Positions 1 through 7,152 of a stretch of DNA of 64,000 nucleotides are shown one piece after another. The stretch spans positions 1-64,000 of the forward strand of contig NZ_FMAJ01000008.1 in NCBI RefSeq assembly GCF_900094625.1, given 5' to 3'. The position numbers were made by a program, and so were the translations under genes. The notes below the pieces were generated by a model. The model ran no database searches and was not told the DNA's origin. It was given only the letters and a program-made list of their open reading frames with translations. The DNA comes from Rhizobium aethiopicum (GTDB lineage: Bacteria > Pseudomonadota > Alphaproteobacteria > Rhizobiales > Rhizobiaceae). Position 1 is the first letter of the stretch. Each line of letters opens with the position of its first letter.

Positions 1-135
1 AACTTCGCTCAAAGTTGGCTGGGGCGCATTATCGCTCGCAAGCCTATCAAACTCGCGGCAGTTGCCTTGGCAAACAAAATGGCAAGGATCATTTGGGCGG
101 TGATGACGCGCGAGGAGACTTATCGACCGGCATAA
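1..135 (+). CDS. IS110-family transposase, C-terminal fragment (cut by window edge)
   Basis: Frame 1 is open from the first base and reads a basic, alanine-rich tail (WLGRIIARKPIKLAAVALA, then NKMARIIWAVMTREETYRPA) before a TAA stop. The ending 'NKMARI.WA.MTR.E.Y' is typical of IS110/IS116/IS902 DEDD transposases. Only 44 residues are inside the window, so whether the gene is complete cannot be judged. The catalytic residues lie outside. Confidence 0.7.
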   Translation, partial: NFAQSWLGRIIARKPIKLAAVALANKMARIIWAVMTREETYRPA

Positions 136-404
136 GTATCTATCGCCAGGATCAGCCGAATCCTGACGGTGGTGGTGCAACGGCGCTGAATGGAAAGATG
201 ACGCGACAGTTGTTAGACGAGATCGGAACACCCAGTAGACTTGTAGGCGCTTCGAGCGCGAGAGCTTGTTATGGACCCGATCCGCGAATCTCATCTGGGC
301 CGGCGGCCAAGTATGCCGCCTTTATGTAGGCCGGACACATGCAAGCCGCCGACTTTCGCGCATCACTCAAAAAAGCCTCTTGCATCACGGGAGCCATCCA
401 CACA
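1..404 (+). mobile_element. IS110-family element, 3' part only
   Basis: The window opens inside the last codons of an IS110/IS116-type transposase (stop at 133-135), followed by about 270 bp of non-coding tail. The tail ends near 404, where the sequence switches abruptly to the C-terminal coding region of an IS66 tnpC on the other strand. I read this as an IS110-type element inserted in tnpC. IS110 elements usually lack clear inverted repeats, so the end is placed only by the loss of tnpC similarity. Confidence 0.6.
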
Positions 405-1844
405 TGCAAGTCTCAACCGGCGAGGCGATGGTCGCCCAGTTCTCCGCTCCGGCATCGTGCCCGGCGAAGAGAGCATTCTTGCGATTGAGGGCTATCGGTC
501 GGATGGTTCTCTCGACGCGTTGTTGTCGATCTCGATGCGACCGTCGGTCAGGAAGAGCTTCAGGCCATCCCAGTATTTGGCGATGTAGGCCAAGGCTTCG
601 CCGAGCGGGGACTTGGTCGCGACACGGGCGCGGTGATGGACGAGCCAGGTCTGCATGTCGGCGATCAGTGGCGCTGAACTTTCCTGTCGCCCGGCAAGAC
701 GGGCCAGCGGATCAAGACCTCGCAGCTCGGCTTCGATCCGATAGAGTTCACCGATCCGTTTGACGCCATCCTCGGCAATCGGTGCTATTCCGTTGCGGGT
801 GATCTCTACCAGCTTACGACGGGCGTGTGCCCAACAATAGGCAAGTCGAATGTCGGGACCGACCCCGTCTGGCGCGATCAGCCTGTTGTATCCGGCATAG
901 CCGTCGACTTGCAGGATGCCGGAGAAGCCCTGCAATATCCGCTCGGCATGAACGCCTCCGCGACCGGGGGCGTAGGTGAAGGCGACACCTGGTGGAGCAC
1001 CGCCGCCCCAAGGATGATCATCCCGCGCAAGAGCCCAGAAGTATCCGGTCTTGGTCTTGCGGGAGCCGGGATCGAGGACCGGCGCACGGGTCTCGTCCAT
1101 GAACAGCTTGGTCGAGCGCTTCAGGTTGGCGATCAGCGCATCGAAGACGGGACGCAGCTCAAAGGCTGCCCGGCCGACCCAGTCGGCGAGCGTGGATCGG
1201 TCGAGATCGATGCCCTGGCGGCTCATGATCTGGGCTTGTCGATAGAGCGGAAGGTGATCGGCATATTTGGAGACCAGCACATGGGCGACGGTCGCTTCCG
1301 TTGGCAGCCCTGCCTGGATTAACCGTGCCGGAGCCGGAGCCTGAACGACGCCATCGGTGCAGGCACGGCACGCATATCTGGGACGGCGCGTAACAATGAC
1401 GCGGAACTGCGCCGGGACCACATCCAACCGCTCGGAGACATCCTCGCCGATGCGATGCAGGCAACCACCGCAGGCGCAGACCAGGCTTTCCGGCTCGATC
1501 ACCTCCTCCACTCGGGGAAGATGCTTTGGAAGAGAGCCGCGATTCGTCGCGCGTGGCTTGTTAATTCTGTTCCGGCCGGGAGCCTCCGCCTCGTCCTCGG
1601 CATGGATCGCGGCCATAGCCGTTTCCAGGTCTTCCAGTACCAGATCGAACTGGTCGGGATCAGCCTTCTCGGATTTGCGCCCGAAGGCTGCCTGCTTGAA
1701 GGCGGCGACCAGCCTCTCAAGCCGTTCGATCCGCTCATCCTTGCGGGCAATCTGGGCGTCTTTGCCTACTTCGCGTGCCTGGGCTGCGAGCAGCATCGCC
1801 TTCAGGGCGGCAACATCATCGGGAAGATCGGCGGCATCCAGCAT
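405..1844 (-). pseudogene. IS66 transposase TnpC, frameshifted and truncated
   Basis: From ATG 1844 the frame reads a typical IS66 TnpC: an N-terminal coiled-coil region, a zinc-finger-like cysteine cluster (VCACGGCLH and YACRAC) and the DDE transposase core with FMDETRAPVLD, LQVDGYAGYN and YCWAHARRKL. After 'EIDNNA' the frame is lost near 514-520, where one base is missing compared with the usual 'NNTVERTIRPIAL'. The other frame continues with RPIALNRKNALFAGHDAGAE to about 405. The usual last 40 or so residues are replaced by IS110 sequence. It overlaps no other gene and lies 68 bp after tnpB. Confidence 0.85.
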
Positions 1845-1912
1845 GGGCGGAAGCTACCAAATCCCGGCCCGTTTTGCCCTTGGAATCTGCCTGCCGAGTC
1901 ATCGTGCCGCAG

Positions 1913-2266
1913 CTACTCGACGGTTTCCGGCGTTCTCGTTTTGACGGCATGAACCCGCCGCCAATCGAGGCCCGCAAACAAGGCTTCGAACTGAGCGTGG
2001 GTCAGCGTCATCAGTCCATCCTTGATGCCGGGCCAGGTGAAGCTTTGCTCTTCCAGCCTCTTGTAGGCCAGCACAATCCCGCTGCCATCCCAGTAGATCA
2101 GCTTCAGCCGATCTGCCTTGCGAGACCGGAACACGAACACCGTTCCGGTGAACGGGTCCTTGTGCAGCTCGTTCTTCACCAGCGCCGCCAATCCATCATG
2201 ACCTTTGCGGAAGTCTACTGGTTTGGTCGCCACCATGACCCGCACGCGGTTCGATGGAAAGATCAT
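1913..2266 (-). CDS. tnpB: IS66 accessory protein TnpB
   Basis: A 117-residue protein of the IS66 Orf2 (TnpB) family. It carries the family hallmarks 'MVATKPVDFRKGHDGLAALV', 'DPFTGTVFVFRSRKADRLK' and 'WDGSGIVLAYKRLE'. TnpB is required for transposition of IS66-type elements, but its biochemical role is not settled. It overlaps tnpA by four bases, so the two are probably translationally coupled, and it is followed by the broken tnpC. Length and both ends look intact. Confidence 0.9.
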   Translation of the reverse strand: MIFPSNRVRVMVATKPVDFRKGHDGLAALVKNELHKDPFTGTVFVFRSRKADRLKLIYWDGSGIVLAYKRLEEQSFTWPGIKDGLMTLTHAQFEALFAGLDWRRVHAVKTRTPETVE

Positions 2267-2652
2267 GTCGCCGCCGCCAAGGCACGCGCGATGGCGGCGA
2301 TCCGGGCGGCAGACGCCCCTTCCTCAAGACGGATCGTGACCGGACCCACGACAATCTCTGCACGGGAGACTGCTTTGGCAGTCGGCGGCTCCGGCGCGGG
2401 TATTTCAACAACCATGGCCGCGAATTCGACCGCATCCTCCGGCGCAGGTAAAATCAGCTTGCCCTGCCGCGCCAGCGTGCGCCAGGACGACAGATGGTTA
2501 GCCTTCAGCCCGTGGCGCTCCGCCACTTCATTCACCGTCACGCCCGGACGCAAACTCTCCGACACGATCCGCGCCTTGACCTCGTTAGGCCAGTCGCGAA
2601 GCGCCTGGCGTCGGCTCCGCCGTGTCGTGAGAACCTCCAACGTAGTCTCCAT
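2263..2652 (-). CDS. tnpA: IS66 accessory protein TnpA (HTH)
   Basis: A 129-residue protein of the IS66 OrfA type. The N-terminal half contains a transposase-like helix-turn-helix (residues about 15-65; 'RIVSESLRPGVTVNEVAERH' followed by 'LKANHLSSWR'). The C-terminal half is acidic and alanine-rich, as is usual for the family. It is the first gene of the element and starts about 85 bp inside the GTAACC end. It looks intact. Confidence 0.85.
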   Translation of the reverse strand: METTLEVLTTRRSRRQALRDWPNEVKARIVSESLRPGVTVNEVAERHGLKANHLSSWRTLARQGKLILPAPEDAVEFAAMVVEIPAPEPPTAKAVSRAEIVVGPVTIRLEEGASAARIAAIARALAAAT

Positions 2653-2732
2653 GGAGAATCTCCTTGTCGCTCGTCCATGGAACGTCGATCACAGATCACG
2701 GCAGGCAAGACAACGTGGGGGCCGAACACCGG

Positions 2733-2952
2733 TTACCGATAACCGTAGCGGACACGGGTCTCACAGATCTCACGGATACGACGTTCCAGACCGGCCTGAT
2801 CGGCACGACGAGAGGTGTAGTGGTAGGTTGACCGATCGAAGTTCAGCGCCCCACAGGCACGCCGGATCGAGATCGCCCAATCCCGGCACATGCCCTTCAC
2901 CATCTCTCGCTTGCGAGCAGGCCTTAGAGCTTTCGGCGAATGACGTCCTGCA
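2733..2952 (-). pseudogene. IS3-family transposase OrfB, N-terminal fragment
   Basis: In the -1 frame relative to orfA the minus strand reads KALRPARKREMVKGM, then an IS3 OrfB start region with 'SIRRACGALNFDRSTYHY' and 'CETRVRYGYR', and then hits a stop created by the IS66 end. The DDE catalytic core is missing. The overlap with orfA contains 'CGAAAG', consistent with the programmed -1 frameshift that normally fuses OrfA and OrfB in IS3 elements. Confidence 0.75.
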
Positions 2953-3266
2953 GCATCTCACGGTCGAGCGTCAGGTCCGCGACAATCTTCTTCAGCCGCG
3001 AATTCTCATCCTCGAGCTGCTTCAGCTTCTTCATCTCCGGCGGCAACATGCCGGCGTATTTTTTCTTCCAGTTGAAATAGGTCGCCTGGCTGATCCCCGC
3101 CTTCCGGCAGATCTCTGCGACCGGAACACCCTCATCACCCTGCTTCAGAATGAACGCCTTCTGTGCGTCCGAAAACTGCGATGCCTTCATCGTCTTCCGT
3201 TCCTTTCCCAGCCAGGAAAACCCACCGGAAAACTCTAACCAAAACCGGTCCAGTTTGAAGGGTTCA
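2737..3266 (-). mobile_element. IS3-family element remnant, cut by the IS66 element
   Basis: This holds the left part of an IS3-type element: a complete orfA and the first ~70 codons of orfB, ending where the IS66 end begins. The outer end is placed near 3266, where the minus strand starts TGAACCCTTCAAACTGGACC, a plausible terminal repeat. No second copy of the repeat is in the window, so this boundary is only approximate. The end lies about 40 bp from the stop of the O-antigen operon. Confidence 0.6.
2924..3190 (-). CDS. IS3-family transposase OrfA (HTH)
   Basis: An 88-residue protein with the usual IS3 OrfA plan: a helix-turn-helix ('GVPVAEICRKAGISQATYFN'), then 'WKKKYAGMLPPEMKKLKQLE' and a leucine-zipper-like coiled coil ending 'LDREMLQDVIRRKL'. 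It is complete from the ATG at 3190 to its stop, but its partner orfB is truncated, so it can no longer make a functional fusion transposase. Confidence 0.85.
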   Translation of the reverse strand: MKASQFSDAQKAFILKQGDEGVPVAEICRKAGISQATYFNWKKKYAGMLPPEMKKLKQLEDENSRLKKIVADLTLDREMLQDVIRRKL

Positions 3267-3303
3267 GATCACCTCGCCATCCCACACCGTCTTCATCACG
3301 GGA

Positions 3304-4071
3304 CTACGATTGAAGGCGACGAAGCAAGGACTTAAGCCATACAGAATAAGGCTGTGCCAGCCACCACTTTAAAGGCACCCTCCCATGGTGACGGCGAACT
3401 GTCTCGATCGCCTCTTCATAGTGGAGCCGCCGCTGAGTCGTGGTTTTCGTTTCGGAATGCACCCGGTTTACAGCTACCACTTCGCCAAGGAATACGGGAG
3501 AGCCAACGGTTTTGTGTAATCGCCACCATAAATCGTAGTCCATGGTCATCGTCAAGCTCGGATCAAGGCCGCCTACGAGCTGCCACGCGCTTCTACGTAT
3601 AAGTGTGCCAGGCTGAGATATTATGCACCGAGTAGCTAACCGACTCTCGTTGAACGGTTCAACCCATACCTTGCTGAACGCCCCGATCTTGTCTAAGTAA
3701 TTCAAGCATTGACCGTAGACCATGGGGGCAGTTGGATTGGCTTCGGCGAAGCTAACTAAACGGGAAAGCGATCCAGGTAGAAACCAGTCGTCGCTATTTA
3801 GCCAACAAACGAATTTTCCACGTCCTCGTTCAATGCCTTCGTTTATAGCCGCCGCTTGTCCATCGTCCTTATGACTCCTGAAACCAGCAAGGCGATGTCT
3901 CCATTGAGCTATAATGTCTAGCGATTCGTCAGTAGATCCACCGTCAAGTACGAACACCTCCACCGGTATCTCCTGCTCGAAAATAGATGTAAGCGCCTTG
4001 TCAAGGAATCGACCTTGGTTGAAAGAGGGAACCGCGACAGTGACTACCCGATCTTCCAGATCACCCCCCAT
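3304..4071 (-). CDS. Family 2 glycosyltransferase (O-antigen)
   Basis: A 255-residue single-domain GT2 (GT-A fold) enzyme, expected to add one sugar to the growing O-antigen at the cytoplasmic face of the membrane. Residues 9-110 carry the fold's landmarks: 'VAVPSFNQGRFLDKAL', the nucleotide-binding 'VFVLDGGSTDES' and the metal-binding 'CWLNSDDWFLPGS'. 'TMTMDYDLWWRL' in the C-terminal half resembles the acceptor or catalytic region of this family. No signal peptide or obvious membrane segment is seen. It is the last gene of the operon and overlaps fcl by 11 bp. IS sequence begins about 40 bp beyond its stop. Donor and acceptor cannot be told from sequence; fucose is a reasonable guess from the neighbours. 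Confidence 0.85.
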   Translation of the reverse strand: MGGDLEDRVVTVAVPSFNQGRFLDKALTSIFEQEIPVEVFVLDGGSTDESLDIIAQWRHRLAGFRSHKDDGQAAAINEGIERGRGKFVCWLNSDDWFLPGSLSRLVSFAEANPTAPMVYGQCLNYLDKIGAFSKVWVEPFNESRLATRCIISQPGTLIRRSAWQLVGGLDPSLTMTMDYDLWWRLHKTVGSPVFLGEVVAVNRVHSETKTTTQRRLHYEEAIETVRRHHGRVPLKWWLAQPYSVWLKSLLRRLQS

Positions 4072-4996
4072 ATCGATCTAGAAAATCAGCATAGGCGAGA
4101 GCAATTCCCTCACGCAGGTCCGTTTTCGCCTCCCAGCCCATCTCCCGCATCTTGCTTACGTCAAGTAATTTGCGCGGTGTGCCATCCGGCTTAGAAGAGT
4201 CTAAGATAATCTGTCCAGCAAACCCGACGACCTCCTTCACTGTTTCGGCTAGTTCCCGTATCGTCACGTCGCGACCCGTGCCTATATTGAACAGCCCATC
4301 CCGAATTTGCTCATTTTCCATAAGAAAGACGCAGGCATCGGCCATATCATCGACATAAAGAAACTCGCGCATGGGACGACCGGAACCCCAGACACTGTAC
4401 GTCCTGTCGCCCCGCAACTTAGATTCATGTGCCTTTCGGATCAGCGCGGGCAAAACGTGGCTGTTCTCTAGGTCGTAGTTGTCATTGGGGCCAAATAGAT
4501 TAGTGGGCATGGCTGAAACATAGCTTGTGCCATACTGTCGATTAAAGCTTTCGCAAAGCTTCAGTCCCGCGATTTTGGCGATGGCGTAGGGCTCATTCGT
4601 CGCCTCCAACGCACCCGTCAAGAGATCCACTTCGCGAATGGGTTGACGGCAGTCTCGTGGATAGATGCAGCTCGAGCCCAGAAACAGCATTCTGTTCACC
4701 CCGGCTCGAGCGGCAGCTTTGGTGATGTTCGATGCAATTATCAAGTTGTCATAGATGAAATCGGCCCGATATGTGTTGTTTGCATGAATACCCCCAACCT
4801 TAGCAGCCGCCATGAATACATAGTCTGGTTTTTCAAACGCCATGAATTCGTCGACGGCAATCTGCCGCCTAAGATCAAGTTCTTCGCTTGAGCGACCTAT
4901 TAAATTCGAGTAGCCACGTTCCTTGAGCTTCCGTACGATGGCCGATCCGACCATTCCACGGTCGCCGGCAACGTAAATCTTGGCGTCTCTGTTCAT
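4061..4996 (-). CDS. fcl: GDP-L-fucose synthase
   Basis: A 311-residue short-chain dehydrogenase/reductase-fold enzyme that epimerises and reduces GDP-4-keto-6-deoxymannose to GDP-L-fucose with NADPH. Visible are the dinucleotide-binding loop 'YVAGDRGMVGSAI' near residue 10, 'FLGSSCIYPRDC' with the active-site serine region, and the catalytic YxxxK in 'EPYAIAKIAGLKL'. 'TNLFGPNDNYD' and 'REFLYVDDMADA' are typical of GDP-fucose synthases (Fcl/WcaG/NolK). It follows gmd by 3 bp and overlaps the last glycosyltransferase by 11 bp. Family and length are standard, so the call is firm. Fucose is a main sugar of several Rhizobium O-antigens. Confidence 0.95.
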   Translation of the reverse strand: MNRDAKIYVAGDRGMVGSAIVRKLKERGYSNLIGRSSEELDLRRQIAVDEFMAFEKPDYVFMAAAKVGGIHANNTYRADFIYDNLIIASNITKAAARAGVNRMLFLGSSCIYPRDCRQPIREVDLLTGALEATNEPYAIAKIAGLKLCESFNRQYGTSYVSAMPTNLFGPNDNYDLENSHVLPALIRKAHESKLRGDRTYSVWGSGRPMREFLYVDDMADACVFLMENEQIRDGLFNIGTGRDVTIRELAETVKEVVGFAGQIILDSSKPDGTPRKLLDVSKMREMGWEAKTDLREGIALAYADFLDRYGG

Positions 4997-4999
4997 CGC

Positions 5000-6082
5000 T
5001 TACTCGTGGTAGTTGAAGGTGTTGAAACCATGCTTCTTTACCATTTCATCGCGCTCTGCAGATTTCAGGTCCTCCCGCATCATCTCAGACACGAGTTCTT
5101 CAAAAGAAATGCGCGGAACCCAACCCAGCTTCTCGCGAGCCTTACTCGCATCACCTAACAGCGTTTCAACCTCCGCAGGGCGAAAATAGCGAGGATCGAC
5201 GGACACGATACAATTGCCATTTTCGTCGAACCCCCGCTCGGAGATTCCCTCGCCTCTCCACGCTACGTTCAATCCAATTTCGGCAGCGGCAGCGTTCACA
5301 AAATCCCTGACGCTATACTGCACGCCAGTCGCGATCACGAAATCTTCGGGCTGATCTTGCTGCAACATCAGCCACTGCATTTCAACGTAGTCCTTAGCGT
5401 GCCCCCAGTCCCGCTTAGCATCAAGATTTCCCAGATAGAGACAATCCTGAAGCCCGAGTTTAATCCGCGCCAACGCCCGAGTGATCTTTCGCGTAACAAA
5501 GGTCTCCCCACGCACCGGACTCTCATGGTTGAAGAGTATACCATTACACGCGTACATCCCGTATGACTCGCGGTAATTGACGGTAATCCAGTAAGCATAA
5601 AGTTTAGCCACTGCATACGGCGAACGAGGATAGAAAGGTGTTGTCTCTCGCTGAGGGATCTCCTGTACCAGGCCGTACAACTCAGACGTACTCGCTTGAT
5701 AAAACCGCGTCTTCTTTTCAAGTCCCAGAATTCGGATAGCCTCCAGTATCCGGAGCGCTCCCAGCCCGTCCGAGTTGGCAGTATATTCCGGTTCTTCGAA
5801 TGAGACTGCTACGTGTGATTGTGCGGCGAGGTTATAGATCTCGTCCGGCTGAACCTGCTGAATTATTCGAACGAGGCTCGAGGAGTCGGTAAGGTCCCCA
5901 TGGTGAAGGACAAATTTACGACCAGCTTCGTGTGGGTCAACATAAAGATGATCAATTCGATCAGTATTGAACAACGAAGTTCTGCGCTTAACGCCGTGAA
6001 CCTCATACCCCTTACCGAGAAGCAACTCGGCCAAATATGATCCGTCCTGGCCGGTTACGCCGGTAATAAGAGCTTTCTTCAC
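5000..6082 (-). CDS. gmd: GDP-mannose 4,6-dehydratase
   Basis: A 360-residue enzyme that converts GDP-D-mannose to GDP-4-keto-6-deoxymannose, the precursor of GDP-fucose and other 6-deoxyhexoses. The NADP-binding motif 'GVTGQDGSYLAELLLGKGYE' is at residues 8-27. The catalytic set 'STSELYG' (Ser/Thr-Glu) and 'YAVAKLYAYW' (YxxxK) is present, as are 'ILFNHESPVRGETFVTRKIT' and 'KRDWGHAKDYVEMQWLMLQQ', all highly typical of Gmd. The start is a GTG at 6082 that overlaps the stop of the preceding gene (GTGA), so translational coupling is likely. Together with fcl it makes GDP-L-fucose. Confidence 0.95.
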   Translation of the reverse strand: MKKALITGVTGQDGSYLAELLLGKGYEVHGVKRRTSLFNTDRIDHLYVDPHEAGRKFVLHHGDLTDSSSLVRIIQQVQPDEIYNLAAQSHVAVSFEEPEYTANSDGLGALRILEAIRILGLEKKTRFYQASTSELYGLVQEIPQRETTPFYPRSPYAVAKLYAYWITVNYRESYGMYACNGILFNHESPVRGETFVTRKITRALARIKLGLQDCLYLGNLDAKRDWGHAKDYVEMQWLMLQQDQPEDFVIATGVQYSVRDFVNAAAAEIGLNVAWRGEGISERGFDENGNCIVSVDPRYFRPAEVETLLGDASKAREKLGWVPRISFEELVSEMMREDLKSAERDEMVKKHGFNTFNYHE

Positions 6083-7110
6083 GCTACCTCTCCGCTATCT
6101 ACAAGTGGCTTGAGACGCGCTATCTGTGCCCTCACCATTCGTGCCACCATTTCTTCAAAACTCACCGTTGGGTGCCACCCAAGCACCTCCCTAGCTCTTG
6201 AGGCATCGGCCAAAACATGACCTGGCTCCAGCGGCCTTACCAAAACAGGATCGCTTAATACACATTCCCGCCAATCGCAACCCACACTATGATACGCTAC
6301 TTCGCACAACTCGGTCAAAGTATGTATTTTACCGGTTCCGATTGTAAAATCGAGCGCTTGATCCTGCTGCAAGATCAGCCACATGGCGCGAACAAAATCG
6401 GGCGCATATCCCCAATCCCGTGCTACCGCCAGGTTTCCCAGCGCTAGCTTTCCAACCTCAACAATGGGCCTCCCTCGCTCGTTGCGATGAGGCGAATTTT
6501 TGATTCCTAGAGCGGCACAGGCAGCTCCGTACGCTACTTTCTGAGTGAGAAAGTGTAGTGGTCGACGCTCGCTCTCATGATTGAAGAGTATCCCGCACGC
6601 TATATATAGATCATAACTATCTCGGTAAATTGCGGCCATATGATGCGCGTAAACTTTTGCCGCAGCGTAAGGATTAACAGGAGTGAAGGAGGTAATTTCA
6701 TCTTGTCGATGAGATTCGGACAAGCGCCCAAACATTTCCGACGACGAGGCATGATAAACACGTGCTGATGGTTTGTGGTGGCGAACTGCTTCAAAAAGTC
6801 TAGTTGCCGCAAGACCGTTGACCAGCAGGGTTTCCGGTGCCCGGGCCCAAGATTCGCCAGGCCGTGATTGAGATGCTAGGTTGTAGATCTCATCGGGCTG
6901 CGCGTCCTGGACTGCATTCGCGATGTCGACACCTTCAATTAAATCGCCAAAAAGTAAGTGCACTCTCCCCGCGAGGTGGGTTGCGCAATTCGGTCTATAC
7001 CAACTCTCTTGGCGAGCGAATCCAAAGACCTCGTATCCCTTCTCAAGCAATAGCTCGGCTAGGTATGAACCGTCTTGGCCGGTGATGCCGGTGATGAGCG
7101 CTCTCTTCAT
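6079..7110 (-). CDS. Second GDP-mannose dehydratase-like enzyme
   Basis: A 343-residue paralogue of Gmd, clearly different in sequence from its neighbour. It keeps the NADP loop 'GITGQDGSYLAELLLEKGYE', the 'SSSEMFGRLSE' Ser-Glu motif, 'NPYAAAKVYAHH' (YxxxK), 'ILFNHESERRPLHFLTQKVA' and 'VARDWGYAPDFVRAMWLILQ'. Because the catalytic glutamate of dehydratases is kept, a dehydratase role is more likely than a plain 4-reductase. It could make a second 6-deoxy sugar nucleotide (for example towards 6-deoxytalose or rhamnose) or act in another step; the sequence does not decide. ATG 7110 is preferred over the in-frame GTG two codons upstream. Confidence 0.8.
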   Translation of the reverse strand: MKRALITGITGQDGSYLAELLLEKGYEVFGFARQESWYRPNCATHLAGRVHLLFGDLIEGVDIANAVQDAQPDEIYNLASQSRPGESWARAPETLLVNGLAATRLFEAVRHHKPSARVYHASSSEMFGRLSESHRQDEITSFTPVNPYAAAKVYAHHMAAIYRDSYDLYIACGILFNHESERRPLHFLTQKVAYGAACAALGIKNSPHRNERGRPIVEVGKLALGNLAVARDWGYAPDFVRAMWLILQQDQALDFTIGTGKIHTLTELCEVAYHSVGCDWRECVLSDPVLVRPLEPGHVLADASRAREVLGWHPTVSFEEMVARMVRAQIARLKPLVDSGEVA

Positions 7111-7152
7111 TGGCACATATCTTCGGAAGAGGGATATTCTGTCATAGGTACC

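Larger units (their letters stand above)
405..2736 (-). mobile_element. IS66-family element (tnpA-tnpB-tnpC), 3' end lost
   Basis: Three minus-strand genes in the order tnpA, tnpB, tnpC define an IS66-type element. The outer end next to tnpA starts GTAACC on the minus strand at 2736, which fits the GTAA-type ends of IS66 elements. Exactly there the reading frame of an IS3-type transposase stops, so the element seems to have inserted into that older IS. The tnpC end is cut near 405 by IS110-like sequence. The element should therefore be unable to move by itself. Confidence 0.75.
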
